Part shown: positions 1 to 11,170 of the stretch, piece by piece
Position numbering within the stretch: the stretch's first letter is position 1
How the letters are laid out: the number at the start of each line of letters is the position of its first letter
Source: Neostapfia colusana
Taxonomy: Eukaryota > Streptophyta > Magnoliopsida > Poales > Poaceae
Assembly (NCBI GenBank): GCA_030760725.1
Contig: JASWHV010000011.1
Coordinates: forward strand, 85,971,765-86,035,764
Reading direction: 5' to 3'
DNA: 64,000 bases
Notes under the pieces: generated by a model
Told to the model about the DNA's origin: nothing
Databases searched by the model: none
Seen by the model: the letters and a program-made list of their open reading frames with translations, nothing else
Made by a program: the position numbers and the translations under genes

Positions 1-523
1 TCTTCCTTCTTAAGGGACATGCCCCGAGGTCGACACGTGTCAAGCAGCGACAGACCTCCCGGAGATAAGCTCCGGTGGCGACACGTGTCCGATAGAACCG
101 GACCTCTCGGAGGTGAGCTCCGAGATCGACACGTATCCCGTGCGACCGGTCCTCTGATTTCTGTGATGACTAGCTCCGAAGGTGACATGTGTCCTGCGGA
201 AATGCCTTTGCTTCTTCCACAGAGGAAAGCTCCGAGAGCAACACGCGTCCCCCAGGGTCGGACCTCCCCCCTTTTGCGGAGATGAGTCCTGAACCTGCCA
301 CATAGCTATTTTAGCGGCGGACCTCTCCCCACCTCGCAGGGACGAGCTCCGAACACGCCACGTGGCCAGCGGCCGTGGTAAGTTGTCTTCGGCGCATTCT
401 GAGAGCTGGATTCGGCTCTTATTGGCTATCCTTTTGATATTTTTCTCTTTTCCTACTTTTCTCAAAATGTTTCCTCTTCATAAAGCATGAACATATGCTG
501 ACACCTGAGATGAGGGTGTTACA
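1..523 (-). repeat. GypI 3' LTR, distal part (window-truncated)
   Basis: It matches the right-hand part of the LTR at about 8010-8532 nearly base for base and ends in TGTTACA directly before a polypyrimidine/PPT tract. It holds part of the U3 G-box repeat array (about 30-385). Short ORFs that cross it are by-products of the repeat. Confidence 0.92.
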
Positions 524-3256
524 AATCTACCCCCTTAAATTGAATCTCGCCCTCGAGATTCGTTAGTAGAAATAGATGGGGAAATTCTGCCTTGATATCC
601 TCTTCATGCTCCCACGTGGCTTCCGCTTCTGTGTGATGGCTCCATTGTACCTTGCACCATCGAATCACCTTGTTCCGGGTGACCGTTTCCTTTACGTCTA
701 AGATTCGGACAGGGTGTTCCACATAAGTAAGGTCCTTTTGAAGTTCAAGCTCTCCCATTGATACTTGTTCCTCTGGTACTCTCAAGCATTTCTTGAGCTG
801 GGATACATGAAACACGTCATGTACGTCGGAGAGGTGGTTGGGAGCTCTAGTTGATAGGCTACTTCTCCTCGCTTGTCCAAAATATTAAATGATCCGATGT
901 AGCGAGGTGCTAGCTTGCCTTTGACGTTGAAACGTCGTTGGCCTCGTATAGGCGATACCTTAAGGTATACGAAGTCTCCTACTTCAAAGGTCAACTTCCT
1001 ACGCCTATTGTCAGCATAGCCTTTCTGTCGTGACTAAGCAGTCTTTAAGTTCTCCCGTACCGTTTGGACTTGCTTTTCAGCTTCTTGTAGTACTTCGGGT
1101 CCAAACACCTGGTTCTCTCCAGTCTCGTTCCAGAACAGTGGCGTTCTACACCGTCTACCATATAATGCTTCAAAAGGTGACATATTCAAGCTAGCTTGAT
1201 AACTGTTGTTATAGGAGAACTCGGCATACGGTAAACTCCTATCCCAACTACGCCCACGTTTCAAGGCGCAAGCTCTCAACATGTCCTCCAGAATTTGGTT
1301 TGTCCTTTCAGTTTGCCCATCCGTTTGTGGGTGATAGGCGGAGCTGAAATCTAGTCGTGTACCCATGGCTCTCTGCAGCTTCCTCCAGAACCTAGAGGTA
1401 AACTGAGAACCTCGATCTGAGACTATCCTCTTCGGGACTCCATGACGGCACACGATCTGTTCCATGTACAACTCAACTAATTTTGCCATGTTGTAATTGG
1501 CCCTTACAGGGAGAAAATGGGCGGTTTTCATCAATCGGTCCATGATAACCCAGATGGAGTCGTAACCCGACTGAGTACGTGGCAATCCGACGATGAAATC
1601 CATACTGATGTCTTCCCACTTCCACTCTGATACCTTCAAAGGTTGCAACAATCCAGCGGGTCTTTGATGTTCGGCCTTTACACGTTGGCATGTGTCGCAT
1701 AGGGCAACGTATTCGGCTACATCCCTCTTCATACCATCCCACCAATAACAAGTTTTCAAATCCTTGTACATTTTGGTGCTTCCTGGATGTATAGAATAGG
1801 GTGAATCATGTGCCTCCTTTAATATCATGTCGAGGTGTTTTATGTTAGGCACACAAATCCTTTTTCCTAGCCAAAGCATTCCCTTCTCATCCTCCTTGAA
1901 ATCCTTCTCTATTCCTTGTTGGATTCTTTCCTTGATCTCCTCATCCGTTGCCTGGCCATCTCTTATTTCTTGCTCCAATGAGGAGTGGATCTCCATTATT
2001 TCCATTTTTTTCAAGAATCCGAGGTGTAACTGTTCGAACTCCTTGCGTAGTTCGGGTGGTAGTTCCCAAATCGTGAGTCGGTGACATGCTCCCTTTCTGC
2101 TCAATGCATCAGCTACTACATTGGTCTTCCCGGGGTGGTAGTTGATTCCAACATCATAATCCTTGATGAGTTCCAACCATCGACGTTGCCTCAAATTCAA
2201 GTCCGTTTGTGTAAATATGTACTTTAGGCTTTTATGATCCGTATAGATCTCACATCGATGACAAAGGATATAATGTCTCCAAATCTTCAATACATGCACT
2301 ACTGCTGCTAGCTCCAAGTCATGTGTAGGATAATTAAGCTCGTGCCTCTTTAATTGTCGTGAGGCATAGGCTACCACTTGTCCTTCTTGCATGAGCACAC
2401 ATCCAAGCCCCTGTCTGGATGCGTCACAATATATGTCAAAGCTCTTGCTTACGTCTGACAATACCAGAACCGGTGTTGTGGTTAGCCTTCTCTTGAGTTC
2501 CTCAAAACTTCCTTGGCAGGCTGGTGTCCATTGGAAGACTTTTCCCTTCATTAGCAACTCCGTCATAGGTTTTGCTATTTTAGAGAAGTCTTTAATGAAG
2601 CGTCGATAGTATCCAGCCATCCCAAGAAAACTCTGAATGTCCCTCATGCTCTGCGGTTGGTCCCACTTCAGAACGTCTCTTACTTTTCCAGGATCAACCG
2701 ATACCCCTTCCTTGGAGATAATGTGGCCTAGGAAAGATATTTCCTTTAGCCAAAATTGACACTTGTTAAGCTTGGCATACAATTGATGCTCTCGCAATTT
2801 CTGCAAGGTCAATTTCAAATGTTTTTCATGCTCCTCCTCACTTTTTGAATACACCATAATGTCGTCAATGAAAACCACGACGAACTTGTCCAAGTACTCC
2901 ATGAAAACCTTGTTCATAAGGTACATGAAGTATGCGGGTGCATTGGTCAACTCAAAAGACATGACGGTATATTCATACAAACCATACCGTGTTCGAAAGG
3001 CTATCTTGGGTATATCGGAAGGCTTAATCTTCAGCTGGAAGTATCCTGACCGAAGGTCAATCTTGGAGAACACTTAGGCTCCTTTCATTTGGTCGAATAG
3101 GTCCTCTATACGAGGCAGAGGGTATTTGTTCTTGATTGTTACCTCGTTGAGAGACCTATAATCTACGCACATCCTTTGGGTTCCATCTTTCTTGTCTACG
3201 AAGAGCACCGGAGCTCCCCATGGTGACGAGCTTGGACGGATAAAACCCTTCTCCAA
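519..3256 (-). pseudogene. pol: GypI pol: RT, RNase H, integrase, chromodomain (broken)
   Basis: The frame reads RT from the RPSSSPWGAPVLF block near 3230, with the catalytic FVVVFIDDIMVYS box near 2850-2885. RNase H follows (YCDASRQGLGCVLMQ near 2400), then a zinc-binding HHCC integrase region near 1680-1815 and the DDE core: SMDFIVG near 1600, SDRGSQF near 1415 and the QTDGQTER glutamate near 1310. After the integrase tail (GDFVYLKVSP) comes a chromodomain-like segment with VQWSHHTEAEATWE. Breaks: TAA at 3074-3076 within RT, TAG at 1034-1036 after the integrase core, and a frameshift near 838-845 that separates the integrase tail from the chromodomain frame 519-815. The enzymes would make cDNA and integrate it; none can be complete here. 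Confidence 0.9.
524..539 (-). promoter_or_regulatory. GypI polypurine tract (PPT)
   Basis: On the minus strand it reads AATTTAAGGGGGTAGATT immediately before the LTR start TGTAACACCC, the expected position for plus-strand DNA priming. The last pol codons run through this tract, and the TAA stop is formed partly by the first LTR bases. Confidence 0.85.
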
Positions 3257-3976
3257 CTATTCTTGAATTTGCTTCTTGAGTTCAACTAGCTCGTTGACGG
3301 GCATCCTATAAGGTCTCTTGGCTATGGGTGCAGTTCCGGGTACCAAATCTATGGCAAACTCAATGTCCTGGTCAGGTGGCATACCTGGAAGCTCTTCCGG
3401 GAATACGTCCAAAAATTCCTGAACCACTGGAATGTTGTCCAATGTTGTTCCTTCGACGTGGTTCAAATTTGCCCATTCGGTTGTTTGCTGGGCTGACTCA
3501 AACTCGACACGAATACCGTGCTCATTTGTCAACTGCACGCTCCTTTCAGCACATTGGATTACTCCGTTGTGCTTGCTTAGCCAATCCATTCCGATTATGA
3601 TGTCAATCCCTTGGGAGTCCAAGACAATAAGGTTGGCAAGGAAGTCTACCCCCCTTATTTTAAGGCTTACTTTAGGACATACTATATTAGTCCTCATTTC
3701 TCCTCCGGGAGAATTAACTAACATAGCACTTTCTAAGTGGGATACGGGTAGATGATGTTTGGCAACATATTTGGATAATGTGAAGGAATGTGATGCTCCA
3801 GAATCAAATAAAATAGCGGATGGGTTGGAGTTGGCAAGGAACATACCAATTGCGACGTCCTCAGCCTGTTGTGCCTCCTCGGCAGTAACATGGTTCACGT
3901 GGCCATGAGCATAGTTCTGTTGTCCATGGTTTCCTTGATTGTTCCCTCCGTTCGGTCGCTGGTTCTGCTTGGGCAC
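3257..3976 (-). pseudogene. GypI protease and linker
   Basis: This is in frame with the gag upstream and RT downstream. It contains the retroviral-type aspartic protease motif ILFDSGASHSFT (near 3780-3815) and the downstream IIIGMDWLSKHN block (near 3570-3600). A linker leads to RT (DVFPEELPGMPPDQD). The protease would cut the Gag-Pol polyprotein in the cytoplasmic particle. The stretch itself is open but is closed by an in-frame TAG at 3257-3259, just before the RT start. Confidence 0.88.
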
Positions 3977-5023
3977 ATTATCTTGCTGTCCAGGGCCCCT
4001 CCCCGGGCACTGGTTCGTGAAGTGGCCTACTTACCCGCATGCAAAGCATGCCCTGTTGCCTACGGCAGCAGGTACGTTGGGGCGGGGGTTTTGAAACGGG
4101 GCACCTTTGTTAGGTCGGGGTGCAGGAGGCATGGGCACGCGAGGTGCTGGAGCAACGAGTTGTTGCTGTGGTGGCTGACCAGGGCGGTATGCAGGAGTGG
4201 TCGATCCATACTGCGATGCTTCCGGGGGCATGTACCGAGGTCGTACGTTGCTCCCTTGGGGCTGGTATGGCATCTTCCTCTTGCATTCTCGCTCGAACTC
4301 TCGGATCTTGTTTTCAACCACTATGGCCTTGTCAACCAGCTTCTGGAAGCTTACGTAGTCATTGTTGAGGAGCTGAACCTGGATCTCATTGTTCAACCCT
4401 CTCATGAACAGGTATTGCTTCCTCTGATCTGAGTTGACATCTTCGGGGACATACCGGGACAGTTGTATGAACTTGTTGAGATACTCATTCACACTTTTCT
4501 GTCCTTGGCGGAGACCTTCGAACTCCTGCCTTTTGAGCATCATTACACCAGCAGGGATGTAGTGAGAGCGCAAACTTTCCTTAAACTCAGTCCAAGTGAT
4601 TGTCTCCGGGTTGGCATGAGCATTGTTCAGGGCATCTCACCAGTCAGCAGCGGCTCCCATAAGTTGGTGCGACGCGAAGAGAACCTTCTCTCGGTCATTG
4701 CACTGAACAATGGCAAGCTTTTTCTCCATGGATTTTAACCAATCATCAGCCTCCATAGGATCACTAGCTTGAGCAAAGGTGGGTGGTCGAGTCCTCATGA
4801 ACTCTCCCAACCTGTTATGAGTCGGCGGTGGTGTTGGCGGCGGTGCCGGAACGGGGTTTTGGTTGGCCTGCAACTGACCCAAGGTTTGGATCATGGTTTG
4901 CATAAGCTGGTTTTGCATGGCCATCAACCTTTCCAGATGGTTTTCACCAGCTCCTGGGTTAGCAGGAACTTCATCATGGTCATCCTCCTGGGCGTTCCTT
5001 CGGCTGGCGTTTCCTCTCACCAT
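3977..5023 (-). pseudogene. gag: GypI gag (two in-frame stops)
   Basis: I chose the start at 5023 because a methionine there opens the frame that leads into the retrotransposon gag domain (WLKSMEKKLAIVQC near 4700-4750), 450 bp downstream of the PBS. A TGA at 4637-4639 replaces a tryptophan codon. The frame continues with KSVNEYLNKFIQLSRY and reaches a single CCHC zinc knuckle at about 4000-4055. There a TAA (4031-4033) breaks the knuckle between its second Cys and its His. Gag would form the particle and bind genomic RNA. All stops are single-codon changes in one frame, as expected of a decaying copy. Confidence 0.88.
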
Positions 5024-5361
5024 CTGTGAGAGAGACCGAAATAGAATAGAGTGTTAGAAGATTAGGTAGATTCCCTCAACTCTATGCATCAAGGTGAGTT
5101 GGACTATGTATATATTAGCCCATATGAGGATGTGAGCAAGTGCCAAGACATCTCACACCTCTTTCTACTTACGTGTGGATATGGACAATGTTTTGAGACG
5201 TCCCACCACTTACACTAAGCACACAATTACAAACAATCATTGCAAGGGCTCATACAACTCCTATTCAAGGATGGTTTCCTATGTCAAGGTGGGTTTAGAG
5301 CCAATCTAAGCTATTCACCCTAGGATGCTTCCTTTGGTCAGCGTGGCTTAGCTACCAGTCT
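5024..5361 (-). other. GypI untranslated leader, gag-proximal part
   Basis: AT-rich sequence between the gag start and the 56-bp repeats. I see no ORF, no obvious structure and no further motif. Confidence 0.6.
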
Positions 5362-5489
5362 GGGTCTAATACCAATCCATGAATCCTATTTAGGGGTGTA
5401 ACTTGCTGTTAACCCGTGGCTCTAATATCAATCTAAGGTTTCTATCTAGGCGTGTAACCTACTGTCAACCCGTGGCTCTGATACCAATC
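5362..5489 (-). repeat. Three 56-bp tandem units ending in the PBS
   Basis: The words TCTAATACCAATC (5365), TCTAATATCAATC (5421) and TCTGATACCAATC (5477) recur at exactly 56-bp spacing. Intervening blocks resemble TAGG(G/C)GTGTAAC(T/C). Only the last unit keeps the exact tRNA-iMet PBS complement; the other two are degenerate PBS-like copies. Confidence 0.8.
5472..5486 (-). promoter_or_regulatory. GypI primer binding site (tRNA-iMet)
   Basis: On the minus strand TGGTATCAGAGCCAC lies three bases downstream of the LTR end (...GGCGTCACA). It matches the initiator-methionine tRNA 3' end used by most plant LTR elements. Confidence 0.9.
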
Positions 5490-5622
5490 TGTGACGCCCT
5501 CAATTCTGTGGAAAAACCACAGAACTGAGAACTAGTGCATATGTGTGCATAGGATGTTCATCACACATACACATACGTTCCACAAACTGAATTCAGATTA
5601 TATATTACCACGAATAACAGAG

Positions 5623-5628
5623 TTTATT
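5623..5628 (-). terminator. GypI LTR poly(A) signal
   Basis: AATAAA on the minus strand, 133 bp before the LTR end. The same TTTATTAC context occurs at similar positions in the GypIII and GypIV LTRs. Confidence 0.55.
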
Positions 5629-5866
5629 ACAATACCTCATGAGTCTTGGACTCATGCTCACAGAGGAAGTCTTATTTCTACGCAGCAGAAGTCTTTATTC
5701 TAACGCGGAAGCAATTTAGCTAATGCGGAAACAAATCTAAGCAGATGTGGCTCCATCTCTACTCTTTCCACAGGCAAGGTTGAGAACAGATCACACGCCG
5801 TAATGTTCCACTTGGTCTTCATAGTAGGCTTCTCCCGCTGCTGATGATGAAATAATAATGCAAGTT

Positions 5867-5891
5867 TGAGTACAATGATGTACTCAGCAAG
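5867..5891 (-). other. Leader hairpin TGAGTAC/GTACTCA plus GCAAG
   Basis: A 7-bp inverted repeat with a 6-base loop is followed on the plus strand by GCAAG. Equivalent hairpins lie at similar distances from the LTR end in GypIII, GypIV and SoloS, and one base pair is swapped in a compensatory way between families. Confidence 0.6.
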
Positions 5892-6089
5892 TGCGGGAAA
5901 ACACATGATATGCAGCTCATAAACAAGGTAGGTATAAAAAGTCTTATTTGCAGAAAAGCAGATTTATAAACCATGATAAAACAGCAACTTAACTTTAGAT
6001 GAATGTAATCCCAGCATGTATTAAATTACCAACATACCTCCATCGCTTTCCATGTTCCACCCGAACATTAACCAACCTCATTCTTACTC

Positions 6090-6150
6090 ACGAATACCTC
6101 CTCGTATTCGCTACCATCTCACGAATACCTTCACGTATTCGCTACCATCT
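6090..6150 (-). repeat. Tandem 30-bp units with internal CGAATAC/GTATTCG hairpin
   Basis: Two adjacent copies of a block beginning CACGAATACCT and containing GTATTCGCTACCATCT. Each can fold on its 7-bp arms. The related LTR at about 60870-60900 has a single unit, so one copy was duplicated or lost. Confidence 0.65.
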
Positions 6151-7655
6151 TATCTCATAACAACTTTGTCTCACACTGAGACCAGTTTCGCTGCCATGAC
6201 TCAACAGTCATGCAACCATCTTATCACCCGGACTCAACAGTCCCAACAACCATACCATAACCAAAACCAATAACCATAACCAAGAACCTTCCCAATAACC
6301 ATCCCAAGTAATCATGACAGTTTAGCCAGGCGCTCGTGACCGTAAGATCGGCTATCATGATAGTTTTAGACTCTGCAGAGTTTGCACCTCTTTACCCACA
6401 AGTTTGTGATTTCGTCACCCGTCGGCGACTGCAGAACCTCCATTATACCAGTACACAACTGTCGATTATGGTCAAGAGATCACAAAACAGCCTTTACAAA
6501 GGGGTTACTAGATGTATGGACTCACTAAGGTTTCACCGGCAGGCTAGAATCTCCAATTCTCCCACCCACGGGCCCCCTCTTGTGCCATGCAGTTCCCAGG
6601 GCAGTCCTCACTCGACTCCCATTCCCCATGCCTTCCACAGTCCATAACACTCTAGCAACTTACCTAATTACTCAGCTAAGCCGCACCCATACTTGGCCTT
6701 GTGGTGGCACTGTTATCCTGGCATGTGCATGCATGAACCGGTCCTTAGATCTATGGCAAGTAAACCACCATCTCAAGCTACCTCATTCACAAACCCGGGC
6801 TTGCCTAGATCACCCTCCGATCCATGTTCATTATCCTCATCAGTATTCTTATATCATTACGAGTGCAGTTAGCTAGACACATCTATCTCGCTTCCCAATC
6901 CCATAGACTCAGCGAAGCATAAAGCAAAAACCATACCCGACTCATAAACATCCCTGGCGACAAGGGTGGTTTAACCAAAGCTAGTAAACTCCTATAAAAG
7001 GGTTTCCCATCATTTTTTACTCAGCACACACACCTTTTCGCAAAACAAACCGGTTTTGCTCAAAACATAGGATCAATATGGTCAAGGAGCACTTGCCTTG
7101 TTCTTGCGGTTCCGGTTGTTCTTCTATCTCAAAACCTTGTTGCTGCAGTTCATCGTAGACAGCTCCCTGAGATTGTCCTGCTATGTAGGATCACGTGCAT
7201 ACAAGATTCACAGCAATCAATATCATGCACAAACCTTAAACTAGATGTGATGATGCACATGCATGCTATCCTATGATTAGTTTTATTAGATTAGTTTGTA
7301 CGTGTTCTTGCATGGCTTGCATGGACAGAGGTGTTCGGATCAAAGGTGGATGCGGCGATGATCTTGTCTTTAGATCAACCTGATCATCAAGTGATCTATC
7401 CACGAGAAGGCTTCTGTTCGAAAGGAGTCAAAGAACAGATGCAAAGAAAACACAACGATGTCATAAAGTGGTATTGGAGACCTACCTTACGTTCTTCTCG
7501 GTCTTCGAGGTCCTCCTCAGATCGTTGGGCTTCCTCCGGCGATCTTCCCTGCTGTACTCCGGCGATGGTTTACTCGGCGAGTTAGGGCTAGGGCTCTAAG
7601 TCGTCGGCTCAGGAGTTGGAAAAGAAGTTTGTGGTTTCGGCCAGAGGTTCTGGGT

Positions 7656-7667
7656 TCTATTTATAAT
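7656..7667 (-). promoter_or_regulatory. GypI LTR TATA box
   Basis: ATTATAAATAGA on the minus strand, downstream of the U3 array. Transcription from here would give an R/U5 leader of roughly 2.1 kb before the PBS. Confidence 0.6.
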
Positions 7668-7850
7668 CGGGAAGAGAAGAGTCCTAATCTGATTGTATCC
7701 CGAATAAGAGTCTTATTCGGATCGTCGTTGGATCCTATCATCTTATCTTTAGTTGATTTGGTGCGGTAACGTTGTGGAATTCAGATCGGTTTCCTTTTCG
7801 TACCGGTATTCTTACGTGTAACAGCCGCTCCAGAACTCGTTACCTTCGCG

Positions 7851-8390
7851 GTGATGAGCTCCGGAGGCTCCACGTGTCCTTCCGGGGCCTGGTATCTCCT
7901 TCTCAGTAGAGACGAGCTCCGGTTTGTGCCGCGTGTCGACGAGCGAGACCTCCCCCCTCCTTTGGAGGTGAGCTCCGCGCACGCCACGTGTTGGCGCCAG
8001 TCTTTCCTTTCTTCCTTCTTAAGGGACATGCCCCGAGGTCAACACGTGTCCAGCAGCGACAGACCTCCCGGAGATAAGCTCCGGTGGTGACACGTGTCCG
8101 ATAGAACCGGACCTCTCGGAGGTGAGCTTCGAGATCGACACGTATCCCGTGTGACCGATCCTCTAATTTCCGTGATGACTAGCTCCGAAGGTGACATGTG
8201 TCCTGCGGAAATGCCTTTGCTTCTTCCGTAGAGGAAAGCTCCGAGAGCAACACGCGTCCCCCAGGGTCGGACCTCCCCCCTTTTGCGGAGATGAGTCCCG
8301 AACCTGCCACGTAGCTATTTTAGCGGCGGACCTCTCTCCACCTCGCAGGGACGAGCTCCGAACACGCCACGTGGCCAGCGGCCGCGGTAA
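7851..8390 (-). repeat. U3 array of about ten 48-59 bp G-box units (GypI LTR)
   Basis: Units repeat the plan AGCTCCG, then about 6-8 bases, then ACACGTGTCC or a variant, then about 10 bases, then GGACCTC and a CGGAG block. Exact CACGTG cores occur near 7871, 7983, 8040, 8092 and 8365; other units carry CATGTG, CACGTA or CACGCG. ACGTGTC matches the plant ABRE/G-box type. The array is present in the left LTR copy and in the truncated LTR at 62575-63100. Confidence 0.8.
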
Positions 8391-8532
8391 GTTGTCTTCG
8401 GCGCTTTCTGAGAGCTGGATTCGGCTCTTATTGGCTATCCTTTTGATATTTTTCTCTGTTCCTACTTTTCTTAAAATGTTTCCTCTTCATAAAGCATGAA
8501 CATATGCTGACACCTGAGATGAGGGTGTTATA

Positions 8533-8560
8533 GAGGTACTTCAGAGCTTTGTGGGCCACC
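8533..8560 (-). mobile_element. GypIII internal fragment between GypI and CopII
   Basis: These 28 bases are all that remains between two insertions. GAGGT at the left is the presumed GypI TSD and CCACC at the right is the CopII TSD. On the minus strand they continue the open frame of the ORF at 18304-18545 without a frame change once CopII is removed. Confidence 0.8.
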
Positions 8561-10185
8561 TGTAGGATCGAAGAGAACGTGAAAAGCTACCAGAGGGGGG
8601 GTGAATGGTAGATTAAAACTTTTCGCAGCGGAAGCAACAAAAACCCCTCAGCAAAAAATCAATCGGTTAAAGAAACCATGTGTGCAAGTGTTTTCAAACG
8701 TGTTCAACTGTGAAAAATCAAGTAGAGAGGTAGAGAATCAAGTCACGGATCTAATGCAACAAGAATCACTTGAAAACGCGAAGTAAAACTTGAGATCCGA
8801 TCAAAACATTAAACGAAGATCAATCTGTTCTACCCGATATAAAACAGATCTGCAACGCTACAAAGAAACTCGTATATCTCAAAAACTACGGATCCGAAAC
8901 TCGTGAAAATTTCACAGATGATAGATAATTGAGTTGTTAAGACAACCCAAAAAGAATCACGTCAATCGGATCTGTAAAACTCGAGTTATGAACGAAACAC
9001 CGAAGCAACGTCGGACTGTCCAGAAACTCGGCGAGAAAGACTTGACGAAAAACAAGTCGGACGAACAAGGCACAAAAGCTCCTCGAAAGTATGAACTTTA
9101 TTCAATAGAAACACAATAGGAACAGCCCAAAGTTCTCTCCCCACGAGAGCTCTGGCCTCCCTTGCTTTTATAGCCAGCCCTCAGGCTAAACAATCCAATC
9201 TAGAACTCCTACTCCTAATTGGACTCGTATCCTAACTTACCATAACTACTCAGGACTCTCCTATTCGCAGATAGAAGCAATCCAGAGACTTCCAAACACC
9301 TTAGGAACGTCCTAAACATTCCAAAAACAACTCAACTTCGTGCCTAGCACGAAATTCTATCATAAACAACTCAAATCTTCCATATTTGAGCCATATCCGA
9401 CTCAGCCTCAGCCTGAGTACGCAATCCAGCCGGTTGGACCTTTCCGACCAATTCTTTATGTCCACTTCTCTTCATCACGCCTTGGAACAATGTTGCCACG
9501 TCCATGCACTCCTTGCACACGTGCAAACACCTTCCAACGACGTACACGCAACCTTCATATGCACTGCCCTTGATCCAAACATGCTGCACGACCTCCCGAT
9601 CAACTCAACCACAGCTCCTCCCGAACTTGGTTGTTGGAACCTCATCTCCTCCTTGAGACTAGTCCAAGGATCCCGTCACCAGCCATGTCTTGAACTCAAG
9701 CAACACCTGCACATGAATAAACAACCAATTCTTCCGAGCACAAGTCCTCGACTTGACTCACGTTAGTTCGAAAACCACAACACCTTACATGAGCACGTCA
9801 CATAAGCATGTTGCAAACCATATCAAATGATAACAGCCATAACCACCAAAACACACCAAAAACTTAGCAAATTAATACTAAGCAAACCTTCCCATAAAGC
9901 AAGTGTGAAACATTGCAAGTTAAAAGCAAAAACAAGACGCTGCAGTTCTACGAGTTGAACTTCACGGGAGCTCCCTAAAAACAAGCTCCGGACCTCACAG
10001 AAGCTCTCCGGACCTTGCAGGAGCTCTCCGGACCTTGCGTCGGACCTTGCCAACACTTGGCGGACCTAACAAAGAACTTGTCGGACCTTGCCACAGAAGA
10101 ATGTTTTGGCAACATTCAAAACTTTGAATGTTAGTGCTAACTTTTATCCTAATTGCCAATGTATTCAGCACACATAGGTCTCACA
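8561..10185 (-). repeat. CopII 3' LTR
   Basis: Begins TGTAGGATCG and ends GTCTCACA on the plus strand, and matches 16676-18298 throughout. A TATA box (CTATAAAAGC on the minus strand) lies at about 9163-9173. U3 (about 9960-10090) carries repeated CTCCGGACCT(T/C) words with GAGCTC. The ORF of 126 codons on the plus strand is shared by both LTRs only because the LTRs are copies. Confidence 0.93.
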
Positions 10186-11170
10186 ATCTCCCCCTTGATG
10201 AATGCATTGGCAACACCAATTAAAATCCGAACATTGGCTTATGAAAAGTTTTGAAAAGCTTTGAAAACTAATTTTTCCCCCTTTATTAATTTCTCCCCAT
10301 TTTTTAAAATCAGAGAAGGAAGAAATTGTATAACATATGCAAAGTGTAAAAAAATCTCTCCTTATACATATTTCTCCCCCCTTTGACAATGTATTCAGCA
10401 AAGTTCAAAAGAGAAATTTTTAAATGTTATGAGCATATTATAACATATACATACAAAACAAAGATCATCCAAGTCATACTATCAGGTTACTTACACTATC
10501 ACATCAATGAGATACATAAAGTAGTGTAAGCCATGCTAGAGATCAAATGTATTTTTCAGTTTAAGCAAGTCATGATCTCCCTTACTCAACTATTTCAAAA
10601 CCTGAAAACATGACACTTGTTGCTGCATTTTTATTATTCATAATCATTTAAGGCACAAAGTTGATCATATGATATTTGCAAGAGATTATATGCCGCATCA
10701 GCCTTATTCTAACCAACCAAGCCAAGCCTATGTCACTTGACAATCAGAAGCTTAAGGACATGGTTTTAGTCATACATAATTCCTTCCAAGTTCATATCTT
10801 AGTGCAATGATAAGCAATCTCAAAAGAAGAAGTGTGATGCATGCATATTCTCTTGATATTTTCTCAATTTTTTATTTGAAAACTCAACATGTGAGCTGAT
10901 CACTTGATTAATTTTTTATGATTAAAAGCACTTGTGAGCACGCAACAAGTTCAAAACAGCAAGAAAGTTCGATCATGACCAGATTTAGTGTAAGTAATTA
11001 TTCCAATTACTAGTCGTGGCAAAAACTACAAAATGTATAACATGAGTAATGTAGTAAGAACTTTCAGCCTGTAAAAGGAATCACAAATTCATATATGTAT
11101 GAAATACTATGCTCATATTATTTTAGTTTCAGATTCACACATAGACTTTCAAAGTTTCAAAAACTCCCCC
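10186..11170 (-). other. CopII region between pol and 3' LTR with multiple PPTs
   Basis: About 985 bp of AT-rich non-coding DNA. The functional-looking PPT (AAGGGGGAGAT on the minus strand, 10186-10196) abuts the LTR. Further purine tracts lie at 10272-10283, 10291-10299, 10371-10384 and 11165-11170, just after the pol stop. The tract at 10371-10384 is followed by CAATGTATTCAGCA (10387-10400), a sequence also found near the LTR end (10157-10170). Repeated PPT units upstream of the 3' LTR are a known Sirevirus trait. No envelope-like ORF is visible. Confidence 0.7.

Larger units (their letters stand above)
1..8532 (-). mobile_element. GypI: Ty3/gypsy chromovirus (Tekay-like), nearly full length
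   Basis: A minus-strand LTR retrotransposon with the order 5' LTR (right), PBS, gag, protease, RT-RNase H, integrase, chromodomain, PPT, 3' LTR (left, cut by the window start). The last 523 bp of the 3 kb LTR are repeated at the far left, which pairs the two LTRs. The domain order with integrase after RNase H shows Ty3/gypsy, and the C-terminal chromodomain-like segment indicates a chromovirus. Tekay/Del-like is my best clade guess from the RT and chromodomain wording and the very long LTRs. The coding frame has several in-frame stops and a frameshift, so the copy is dead. The five bases after the right end (GAGGT, 8533-8537) should be the TSD, but the partner lies outside the window. It sits inside GypIII. 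Confidence 0.9.
5490..8532 (-). repeat. GypI 5' LTR (about 3.04 kb)
   Basis: On the plus strand it runs from TGTGACGCCC to ...GGGTGTTATA; the left copy ends GTGTTACA, so the last bases carry a mutation. In transcriptional order it holds the U3 G-box array (about 7851-8390), a TATA box near 7660, a long R/U5 of about 2.2 kb with several short hairpins, and a poly(A) signal near the end. A second, truncated copy of this LTR family lies at about 60742-63246. No real gene is present; the ORFs crossing it are not conserved as proteins. Confidence 0.92.

Noticed and set aside
19..465. ORFs on both strands through the G-box array
   Set aside because: They follow the repeat periodicity, recur in every LTR copy in several frames and show no protein family feature.
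5471..5486. tRNA-like sequence near TGGTATCAGAGC
   Set aside because: Only the PBS complement of a tRNA 3' end, at an LTR border; no cloverleaf. The same holds near 16659, 18686 and 38845.
9386..9766. 126-codon plus-strand ORF found in both CopII LTRs
   Set aside because: The match is explained by LTR identity; it is antisense to the element and has no recognisable motif.
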